Shown: positions 28,801-40,800 of the stretch, piece after piece | Layout of the letters: each line of letters begins with the position of its first letter | Numbering within the stretch: the stretch's first letter is position 1 | Assembly: GCA_947623455.1 (NCBI GenBank) | Contig: OX392527.1 | Location: forward strand, 65,237,115 to 65,301,114 | Source of the DNA: Mimachlamys varia | Taxonomy: Eukaryota > Mollusca > Bivalvia > Pectinida > Pectinidae | DNA: 64,000 nucleotides | Reading direction: 5' to 3' | Position numbers and translations under genes: made by a program | Notes under the pieces: generated by a model | The model's input: only the letters and a program-made list of their open reading frames with translations | Database searches by the model: none | Told to the model about the DNA's origin: nothing

Positions 28801-31800
28801 ATGATTACAACTGACCACCCACAATCTTGGACATTGGAACCTTTAGTTATTATGTTGAGTATTTGTATGTTTTTCACCTATCTGTTAAAATCTCAAAATG
28901 TGAAAGAGCTTTGGGGAGACAGATTTCTAATAGTATTGACGTAATTTATGGTAATTTTTACATTTTTATTCATCTTAATTTTTCTACCAGTTGATTATCA
29001 GAACAAGAAATGTCTGTGAGACATAAATGCCCCTTCTCCCATATGAAATTAGTTCTTCATGCTTATTACGTATGCAAAATTTGATGACAATCGTATTAGT
29101 TAGTTATTTTAATAAGCTGGTTGCATTACCATGGGATGGGACAGGACGGACATGGGTAATACTTAATGCCCCCCCCCTCCCCCCCCTTTTCATGGCAAGG
29201 GCATAAAAAGCTGTGATTAGCATTTGTCAACTGTAAAATAAAGTTTGTCATTTATGACAGAGGACTTACCTGTTGAAACTTGGGAGAGTTGTCATTGATG
29301 TTCCTAATAGTGAAATAGACAGTGGTTGAGGCACTAAGCCTTGGCGTTCCGGTGTCGAACACCAAGGCCGTGAAATAAGCCGACTCTATGACTTCAAAAT
29401 CAATCCTCCTAGCAATGGTCACAGTCCCTAGCAGATAATGAAAATTACATCAAAATCATATTTCACAAACAAAGGAGGATATAAATAGTTTTGTTTTAAT
29501 AATTTGGCAGTTTTCACATACGTTCTTAGTTCAACCATTTCGGGGCGTGCACAACTAAATCTGTGAATCATTAAAGTGTTCTTTACCATTTTAAGTCCCT
29601 ACCTAAACTTTTTAAAATTTTTAAATTTACTAAATGTAATAAACATACAGTAAATGATTAGTAGTGCAAACCCTTTCAGTCTAATGCAGTAGGATGGGGA
29701 GTTTAAAATATTTTTGGGGGAATTTTGGGGAAAACAGGAACTGGAAGATTTTAGGAGAAATAATACACCCGTTTTGACAAGGGGGAGCCATCAAGTTTTG
29801 GTGGTTAATACAACAAAAACATGAAGAGTTTGTTATCTCAGGAAGATACTATGGTATCGCTTGTATTACCTGTTTGAAAATTAATGGCAAAGAACTGGTT
29901 GGGGTCGTCGATGATTTGGTATTCTGCGATGGCATCATCTTGGTCACGGGCTTGAAGCACCATGACAAAAGTCCCAAAGGGCTGTTCCTCATCGATTGTT
30001 TGATTGGCAAATGGCAGGAAGTACGGAGGTTGGTCGTTGTACTCCAGAATCGTAATAATCAGCGTTCCTGTCAAATGGATCAACAGAGAAACATGAAAAG
30101 GGTGAAGACAAAGGTGAAATACTTCTTATTTCATTCACTCCTGAAATTTAATAATTAAATATTATTCCAACAATTGAAATGGAAGAGTTCAAATGTGTCT
30201 TTAGGGGTGGGTGAGTAAAAGTCCCGATGCTTTTCCTCTGGATAAAGGACTTAGTTAAGAAGTTAAACATTTCAGTTAATTTGTACAACACTATAGGTTG
30301 CCAGCTTTCTTTAAGAAATTCAAGTAAATTTAAAAGTATTAAAATACACATTAAAAGTTATCGAAGGGGGTGGATAGAGGTTGAGAGGGGTGGAGAGGGT
30401 TGGAGAGGGGTGGAGGGGTGGAGGGGGGATGGAGAGGGGTGGGGAGGAGTGGAAAGGGTTGGAGAGGGATGGAGAGGGTTGGAGAGGGTTGGAGAGGGAT
30501 GGAGGGGGATGGAGGGGGGTGGAAGGGGGTGGAACAGGGTTTGAAATGGTTGGAGGGGGGTGCTGAGGGTTGAAGATGGTTGGAGGGGGGTGGAGAGGGT
30601 TCGAGAGGGGTGGAGAGCGATGGGGGATGGAGACGGTTGGGGCATGGTGGAAGGGGGTTGAGAAGGGTGGAGAGGGGTGGAGAGGGTGAATAGGGGTGGA
30701 GAGTGTAGGAAGGGGGTCGAGAGGATTGGGGAGGGGTGGAAGGGGATGGAGAGGGTTGGAGTGGTGGAAGAGGGTGGAGGGGATGGAGAGGGGTGGAGGG
30801 GGGGTGGAGTGGGATGAACAGGGGTGGAGGGGGGTGGAGTAGGATGGAGGGGGGGTGGAGTGGGATGGAGAGGGGTGGAGGGGGTGGAGTGGGATGGAGA
30901 GGGGTGGAGGGGGGGGTGGAGTGGGATGAACAGGGGTGGAGGGGGGTGGAGTGGGATGGAGGGGGGGTGGAGTGGGATGGAGAGGGGTGGAGGGGGTGGA
31001 GTGGGATGGAGAGGGGTGGAGGGGGTGGAGTGGGATGGAGAGGGGTGGAGTGGGATGGAGAGGGGTGGAGGGGGAGTGGGATGGAGAGGGGTGGAGGGGG
31101 GGTGGAGTGGGATGAACAGGGGTGGAGGTGGAGTGGGATGGAGAGGGGTGGAGGGGGGGTGGAGTGGGATGAACAGGGGTGGAGGGGGGTGGAGTGGGAT
31201 GGAGAGGAGTGGAGGGGGTGGAGTGGGATGAACAGGGGTGGAGGTGGAGTGGGATGAACAGGGGTGGAGGTGGAGTGGGATGGAGAGGAGTGGAGGGGGA
31301 TGGAGAGGGATGGAGAGGGGTGGAGGGGGTGGAGTGGGATGGAGAGGGGTGGAGTGGGATGGAGAGGGGTGGAGGTGGAGTGGGATGGAGAGGGGTGGAG
31401 TGGGATGAACAGGGGTGGAGGTGGAGTGGGATGGAGAGGGGTGGAGGGGGGGGGTGGAGTGGGATGGAGAGGGGTGGAGGGGGTGGAGTGGGATGGAGAG
31501 GGTTGGAAAGGGTGGAGTGGGATAGAGAGGGTTGGAGAGGGGTGGAGGGGGTGGAGTGGGATGGAGAGGGTTGGAGTGGTGGAAGAGGGTGGAGAGGGTT
31601 CATCACTTTTGGGGGAACACAGTTATCACCTGAGCCTGTCTGTTGAGGGCTGGCGCTGATATCCACGACGACCAAAGAATAGGTTAAGATTGATGTAAGA
31701 TCTCTGTCCAGATTGCTATTAGTCCGCACTATTCCCGATTCCTCCTCCACTGTAAACAGGTTCTGTCAATAAAGAAACGACTTTTTAAATGATGTTTCTG

Positions 31801-34800
31801 AGCCTCAGTACTTGTAACAACTTTGTATACTTGTAATGACTTTGTATACTTGTAACAACTTTGTATACTTGTAATGACTTTGTATACTTGTAATGACTTT
31901 GTATACTTGTAATGACTTTGTATACTTGTAACAACTTTGTATACTTGTAATGACTTTGTATACTTGTAGTGACTTTGTAGAGGATGTTTCTGGTCCCCAG
32001 TACTCGTAGTGACTTTGTATACTTGTAATGACTTTGTAGAGGATGTTTCTGGTCCCCAGTTCTTGTAATGACTTTGTAGAGGATGTTTCTGGGCCCCAGT
32101 ACTTGTAGTGACTTTGTAAAGGATGTTTTTGGGCCTCAGTACTTGTAACAACTTTGTAGAGGATGTTTCTGGTCCCCAGTTCTTGTAATGACTTTGTAGA
32201 GGATGTTTCTGGGCCCTGGTACTTGTAACAACTTTGTATACTTGTAATGACTTTGTATACTTGTAACGACTTTGTAGAGGATGTTTCTTGGCCTCAGTAC
32301 TTGTAACGACTTTGTAGAGGATGTTTCTGGGCCCCAGTACTTGTAGTGACTTTGTAAAGGATGTTTTTGGGCCTCAGTTCTTGTAATGACTTTGTATACT
32401 TGTAACGACTTTGTAGAGGATGTTTCTGGGCCCCAGTACTTGTAGTGACTTTGTAAAGGATGTTTTTGGGCCTCAGTACTTGTAATGACTTTGTAGAGGA
32501 TGTTTCTTGGCCCCAGTTCTTGTAATGACTTTGTATACTTGTAACGACTTTGTAGAGGATGTTTCTTGGCCTCAGTACTTGTAGTGACTTTGTATACTTG
32601 TAGTGACTTTGTATACTTGTAGTGACTTTGTATACTTGTAGTGACTTTGTATACTTGTAGTGACTTTGTAGAGGATGTTTCTGGGCCCTGGTATTTGTAA
32701 CAACTTTGTATACTTGTAATGACTTTGTATACTTGTAACGACTTTGTAGAGGATGTTTCTTGGCCTCAGTACTCGTAGTGACTTTGTAAAGGATGTTTTT
32801 TGGGCCTCAGTACTTGTAATGACTTTGTAGAGGATGTTTCTTGGCCCCAGTATTAGTAACGACTTTGTAGAGGATGTTTTTGGGCCTTAGTACTTGTAAT
32901 GATCGTAGAGGATGTTTCTTGGCCCCAGTACTTGTAATGACTTTGTAGAGGATGTTTCTGGGCCCCAGTATTAGTAACGACTTTGTATAGGAGGTTTCTG
33001 GGCCCCAGTATTAGTAACGACTTTGTAGAGGATGTTTCTGGGCCACAGTACTTGTAATGACTTTGTAGATGATGTTTCTGGACCCCAGTACTTGAAACGA
33101 CTTTGTAGATGATGTTTCTGGGCCCCAGTACTTGTATATAAACTAAAACCCTGACTGGTCAGTGAAGATTTTGTTGTATGTCTGATGATGTCTCCATACA
33201 TTCCAACCTTCATCAATTAACAATGATCTATTTTTAGCCATTAGTCATTATGACCATGACTTCAAAGTTCTACTTTCAGTCATAATGACCTTGTATTTAA
33301 AAGTGTATCCAATTTTCTATTTTCAGTTATTATGACCTTGATCTTAAGAGTGTATCCAATTGTCTATTTTTAGTCATTAAGACCTTGACCTTTAGACTAT
33401 ATCCCATTGTCTATTTTTAGTCATTATGACCTTGACCTTTAAAGTATATCCCATTGTCTATATTTAGTCAAAATGACCTTGACTTTTAAGGTGTATCCCA
33501 TTGTTTATTTTCAGTAATTATGACCTTGACCTTTAAGAGTGCATCATCATTTAAAATTGTTTCAAAGATCTTTTGGATTTTTAGAAAATGTTCAGAAACA
33601 AAAGTTTGGGATGGACAGACTGAGACACAAACAGCCAGGGAGACGTCTTTTTTTGCTTATCCAATTTGCAAATCCCTTGGATGGAATTTCCCCTCCTTCA
33701 CCTTTTGGCATGGAATAGTTTTATGTTTAGATCAGACTAAGTTGACTTGTTACTGTTTTGGCAAGTTATACACACCGTGTAATTGTAGATGGTTCTGTCA
33801 ACGTTGTTACCAAGGGGACTAATCGCAGATTTCGGTTCCACAAAATAATATCGGAGTACTGCATCTGCATCGGGATCTCTTCCCCTCGCGGTAATGACAG
33901 AGTAACCAAGCTGGACGTCTGAAAATATATTTGATCTCATATAAAACAAATGTTCTCGCTGACAGGTTTGAATGATCAGTTCTTTGATCAATTCTAATCA
34001 TTTTCATAAAAGACTTTAATCAACAGTAAAAATAGAATTCTAAAAGTAAAAAAGAACCCAAGTCCTGGATGTCTTCGGTCGAAGATGGGTCATTGTAGAA
34101 ATTGAAAGTGGACACCTTATAGTACTAGTATTACACGCATTCCATTTATGTTTCATAAAATTTAAATCTCAACAACGCTGACAGGTTTTATCATAAAAAG
34201 GCCTTAGAAAATTTCACAAAACACTTTAACCAACTAATATAATATTATATAGCAAGAGTGCCAGAGGGCAAAACATTAAACAACCGTCCCATGAAAAAGT
34301 GACAGATGGTATTGTATTACAATGCAAAAATAATGCAAATATGAAAACTTTTGTTCCATTGTAAAGTCACAAAGAAAACAGTTTTCATTGTCTTATGCAT
34401 TAAAACCCAAGAATTTTTGTAAGGGGCAGTAACTCTTTCAAATATAGTCCAATCACACCATGTTCAGGAGAATGAAAATATATTAACAATAAAACCCCAC
34501 TTACTCAAACTCAAGCCGGGACCTGATCAAAAGTTCGAGGAATATATGGTATTCATGTAATCTGAGGTTATTTGAATATGTATGAACTTGGTCAAGACCA
34601 GACTAACTTATGATTCAAGGAATGAGGGATATTCAAGGAATGAGGGATATTCAAGGAATGAGGGATATTCAAGGAATGAGGGATATTCAAGGAATGAGGG
34701 ATATTCAAGGAATGAGGGATATTCAAGGAATGAGGGACATTCAAGGAATGAAGGATATTCAAGGAATGAGGGATATTCAAGGAGGGATATTCAAGGAATG

Positions 34801-37800
34801 AGGGATATTCAAGGAATGAGGGATATTCAAGGAATGAGGGATATTCAAGGAGGGATATTCAAGGAATGAGGGATATTCAAGGAGGGATATTCAAGGAATG
34901 AGGGATATTCAAGGAATGAGGGATATTCAAGGAATGAGGGATATTCAAGGAATGAGGGATATTCAAGGAATGAGGGATATTCAAGGAATGAGGGATATTC
35001 GAGAAAACAGGGTTCGAGTAAGTGAGGTGTTACTGTATTTGAAAGAGATCGCTTGGAAACTGTGGGAGGTGATCAAATATAAGTTTACTACAGAAAGTCA
35101 GATCGACGTCATGCCATAATATGCCACATCAAATTTGAGGGGTGTATAATAATGGGATATCTAACAGACTGGGCATCTTCCATAGTTGATCTTATCTCGG
35201 TATTCAAAGATGGATGCACTACAGTAAAGGTAATTAGTCCTCATGCATTTCTGGTAAGATGCATGAAAATGCAAACTACAGTTGGACCTTATTATGTTGA
35301 AGGGGTGGGACTATGGGGGAAACTGTCTAGTAGTCTCAATGCTAATTCAAGTAGTGTAAGGTATGGAGCTTGACTAGGGCCAACGAAATCCTTCGGATTA
35401 AAGGGAGTCTTCCAGTTACACCAGTTAGAGTTGACGAGGTCTGACAAGGTTTGACTGTACTTAATTGTTTTTTATCTGGCCATCACTTACTCTCGTATAC
35501 GGATGCCTGCATGGTTGTTTCTTCAAAGTACGGATCCTTGTTGTTGACATCTCGGATGTTTATGTAAACTTCCTTCGTGGAGTTTCGTGGTGGAGTGCCT
35601 CGATCGCGAGCAAGTACCTGTCGTCAAAAAGCAAGATATTTCAGAAATCAAGATCACACTCTAGCTTAGAGCATTCTAAGGTAAAATTGGTGTGGAGATA
35701 AAAATACTTGATGTCCTACCATAAATCTATGTATTCGTCTAAGGACAAATTGTTTAATAACAACCCAATAAGCCACATCCAGTACCTGGGGACTACCCAG
35801 CCTCAAAGCAGTGGTGGAGAATGTGTCACAAGTACCATATTTTTGCTTTAATTCGCGGGGGATTTAATTTCTCTAAATTCACAAGTCTAATAAAATTCCG
35901 CGAAATTAAATATCTGTGATATATATTACCCTGTTAAGACGGATTCCAATGTGAGAAGGAATAATCCCATACATTATTGGTCAAACCACACACATCGTAT
36001 GTACAAGTTTAATTTGTAATACATTTATATTGTTTATTTTATACTTCTGTTCAACTTGCCGATTTTTTTCATCGTTATTGATAAATAAGAAAAGCAGTCA
36101 ATAAATCCACATTATGACTATCAATTAAGAGGAATGTGTCAAAGAAAAGGAGTTTTACATGCTCAATAAGTGTTGTATTCAAACCCTATGAAAATATATT
36201 GCACATCTGCTTTAAAAATGCCAGTGCGCGAAATTGTATACCCGTCAAAAGGTAGGTGTCATACTACCACATACACTGTCAAAAGGAAGGTGTCATACTA
36301 CCACATACACTGTCAAAAGGAAGGTGTCATACTACCACATACACTGTCAAAAGGAAGGTGTCATACTACCACATACACTGTCAAAAGGAAGGTATCATAC
36401 TACCACAAACACTGTCAAAAGGAAGGTGTCATACTACCACATACACTGTCAAAAGGAAGGTGTCATACTACCACATACACTGTCAAAAGGAAGGTGTCAT
36501 ACTACCACATACACTGTCAAAAGGAAGGTGTCATACTACCACTTACACTGTCAAACGGAAGGTGTCATACTACCACATACATTGTCAAAAGGAAGGTGTC
36601 ATACTACCACTTACACTGTCAAAAGGAAGGTGTCATACTACCACATACATTGTCAAAAGGAAGGTGTCATACTACCACTTACACTGTCAAACGGAAGGTG
36701 TCATACTACCACATACATTGTCAAAAGGAAGGTGTCATACTACCACATACACTGTCAAAAGGAAGGTGTCATACTACCACATACACTGTCAAAAGGAAGG
36801 TGTCATACTACCACATACACTGTCAAAAGGAAGGTGTCATACTACCACTTACACTGTCAAACGGAAGGTGTCATACTACCACTTACACTGTCAAAAGGAA
36901 GGTGTCATACTACCACATACACTGTCAAAAGGAAGGTGTCATACTACCACATACACTGTCAAAAGGAAGGTGTCATAAAACCACATACACTGTCAAAAGG
37001 TAGGTGTCATAAAACCACATACACTGTCAAAAGGTAGGTGTCATACTACCACATACACTGTCAAAAGGAAGGTGTCATACTACCACATACACTGTCAAAA
37101 GGTAGGTGTCATAAAACCACATACACTGTCAAAAGGAAGGTGTCATAAAACCACATACACTGTCAAAAGGTAGGTGTCATACTACCACTTACACTGTCAA
37201 AAGGAAGGTGTCATACTACCACATACACTGTCAAAAGGAAGGTGCCAATCCTATAATGTAGATGTCCTGAAAACAACTCACAATTAATGTGTATCGCTTC
37301 TTAACATCATAATCAAAAGTGGCATCCAGCGAGGTCGTGATCACACCGTCGGTTCGGCTGATAGCAAACTTGCCATCAGTTCCAGAGAGGATGCTGTAGT
37401 CTACTACGCCATTGTTTGTTGTTGGAGAATCAGCATCTGTAGCGCTCACAGTTATCACAGATGTACCTGTAAACAAATAGCATACATCATCCTCATGGTT
37501 TTATTTATTAAAAATGGCTTAGGACAATTTTTTAAATCTGACACAGGAAATACTGTGCATAGTTGTTCATTGCATGTTAAATTTCACAAATTCTGATGCA
37601 TTTGCAAATGTTTAGCAACTATACCATATAACATCATATTTTAAGTGTCTAAATTTTCATGACCAGAAAAATCAAAGAACATGTTTAATTTTCTTCTCTA
37701 TTAAATATTAGATTTGAACTAGAAGAAGAGGACAAGAGGGCCTGTATCGCACACCTTGATACACTTGAATCTAAGCAGTCATGATAAATATTCTCCGAGT

Positions 37801-40800
37801 TCCCCGAGATACTGGGACGACAGACCCCGAGTCCAATCCTAACTTAATCTGTAGACATTTAATTGGTTATGGGGTGAGGATCTTAACTATTTCCAAGTTG
37901 AGACTCGGAGAGTAAGTCCTTTAAGGCTTCTCGCTAACACCCAAGGGTCAGCTCTCATAAAAGTCACCCTCTCATTATCTTTGTGCCCAGCAATTTTATA
38001 CATTGTATGTTATTAAAGTTTTTGGGTGGTGATCTCAACTGTTGGACATGGTAAACTGATCCAGGGGTTAAGTTTCCAAGGGTGGGGCAGTCTCGGGGTT
38101 AATCCTGGATTATATGCATTTGTCTCTTCATACTCAGCCATTATGGCTAACGGGTGTTTCCAAGTTATAATAATGACTCAGAATCTAGGTCCCTTGGGGT
38201 GTGGCTATGCAGACTCGACTAAGGTCAATGCTAGTATCAGGATTAATATCTTGTGTTGGTCTCTTTATGCCCACCAAGTAAAACTAGTTTTGAGGTGGAG
38301 ACAGCAACCGTATCAAAATGAAGTCTGCGAGAGTGGGCAGATTAAAACTATTGGTGAGTAACGTCATGCTACTAGCCTTACATAACTGATTGTTGTGAGA
38401 GTATGGTAACTTACCTCCCGGAGTTTTCTCACTGATCGTTGTTTCGTAGACAGTAGTCGGGAAAAGAGGCGTATTATCGTTGATGTCCTGCAAGTTAAAA
38501 GAAATAAATATATATTGTGCTGCTTTCCATGTTTGTACAGAAATATAAAGACTTCAAGTTTAGGGCCTTATTACCGCCTTCATCGGCCAAGACTTATTAA
38601 GTTTAGGGCCTTATTACCACCTTTATGGGCCAAGACTTATTAAGTTTAGGGCCTTATTACAGCCTTTATGGGCCAAGACTTATTAAGTTTAGGGCCTCAC
38701 AAATCCTGATTTTCCTCCCAAATATTTTTGATTTCCCTAAAATCGAATGTCAATTTTTTAAAATCAAATTAATACCATTTTTTCTGATTGTATCAAGCTT
38801 TTGATCATGATAAGAAGTTATGAATATGAGCTTATTGAGAGCATGTAGGGTCTTTTTTGCCCTATTCTTGTTATAGAGAAAATTTAGCGCCCTGCCTATC
38901 AAAATACGTGTCTTTAAGGGCTTCACTCTTAAATATGGGTACTTTTCAGGACTTACAAACCCTGCCTTTTCTTTCCAGAAACTTAAAATTTGTAACAAAA
39001 CCACTACTAACAAAATTTGTTGTGAAATGCCTAACAAGTCTGTAACTCTTTTACAGTTGAGTTCTTGTCATATTTCTAACTCTTTTAGAAAGTGACTTAT
39101 TTTTCAGTTTCTGAAAAGGATTTTATTCAATTTATTTTTTGACTCTATTACGATAAAATTAAGCAAAGATGTTGAAGGCGATAAACTGTTCAAAATGAAA
39201 CCTACAATATTGTGAAACTTACGATAACAAAGATCTTAACATTGCTGATTGGTGTATACTTTCCATCTGTGGCCTGAACTTCAAAGACAAAACTGAAATA
39301 TAAAGAATACTTATAAAATGTCAACCTGTTTGGGCTTAAATTTAAAATTGGTTACAGGTATCATATCACATAATGCTGATGTAATTAAAAAGCTACCCAA
39401 TTTTCGTAATAAATTTTCCACTCTACCTTATTGGTATATTTTTCAATCCATATTGAAAGGATTTTTTTTTTGTTCAGTGCTTGTGTATTTCTCATCCTAT
39501 ATTGTTCCCAATCGACATTCATTTCGAGTCAATTTTCTTCCTTAAATGATGAGTGTTTTAATCAAAATAAGTCTAGCCTATTTATCACTCTGCAATGCCA
39601 GTGTTTTCCCACAGTAATGAATTGCCAGTCCATTTCCCCCTAATATTGCCAGTGTCTTGTTCACAATTTTTTGCCAGTCCATCACCCCTACCCCCTAATA
39701 TTGCCAGTGTCCTGTTCACACTATATTGCCAGTCCATCACCCTCTACCCCCCAATATTGCAAGTGTTTTGTTCACACTATATTGCCAGTCCATCACCCCC
39801 ATCCCCCCACCCCAATATTGCAAGTGTCTTGTTCACACTATATTGCCCGTCCCTCACCCCCATCCCCCAATATTGCCAGTGTCTTGTTCACACTATATTG
39901 CCAGTCAATCCCCCCTCCCAATATTGCCAGTGTCCTGTTCACACTATATTTTCCACTCTATATTACATATGAATGTTCAGTACTATACTATCCCACATTG
40001 CCTGATGATATTAGACACTTACTATCCCACATTGCCTGGTGTGTATTAGACACTTACAATCCCACATTGCCTGGTGTGTATTAGACACTTACTATCCCAC
40101 ATTGCCTGGTGTATATTAGACACTTACTATCCCACATTGCCTGGTGTGTATTAGACACTTAGTCTCCCACATTGCCTGGTGTATAGTACACTTACTATCC
40201 CACATTGCCTGGTGTATATTAGACACTTACTATCCCACATTGCCTGGTGTATATTAGACACTTACTATCCCACATTGCCTGGTGTATATTAGACACTTAC
40301 TATCCCACATTGCCTGGTGTGTATTAGACACTTACTATCCCACATTACCTGGTGATATTAGACACTTACTATCCCACATTGCCTGGTGTGTATTAGACAC
40401 TTACTATCCCACATTGCCTGGTGTATATTAGACACTTACTATCCCACATTGTTTACTATCCCACATTGCCTGGTGTATAGTAGACACTTACTATCCCACA
40501 TTGCCTGGTGTGTATTAGACACTTACTCTCCCACATTGCCTGGTGTGTATTAGACACTTACTATCCCACACCGCTGATGTATTTTAGACACTTACTATCC
40601 CACATTGTTTACTATCCCACATTGCCTGGTGTATATTAGACACTTACTATCCCACATTGCCTGGTGTGTATTAGACACTTACTATCCAACATTGCCTGGT
40701 GATATTAGACACTTACTATCCCACATTGCCTGGTGTATATTAGACACTTACTATCCCACATTGCCTGGTGATATTAGACACTTACTATCCCACATTGCCT

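Noticed and set aside
22802..28877. Long minus-strand ORFs (up to 861 codons) reading GHSPYRSGSQPIQ-type repeats
   Set aside because: They come from a 22-bp unit without stops in several frames; three overlapping frames are open at once and the array lies inside a cadherin intron.
30320..31750. 476-codon proline/serine-rich minus-strand ORF and glycine/tryptophan-rich plus-strand ORFs
   Set aside because: Translation of the G-rich purine array; only its end (31630-31762) is real, as coding exon 21.
36170..37037. Three overlapping plus-strand ORFs of 240-277 codons
   Set aside because: All three frames of a 34-bp unit are open; no coding constraint can apply to all three.
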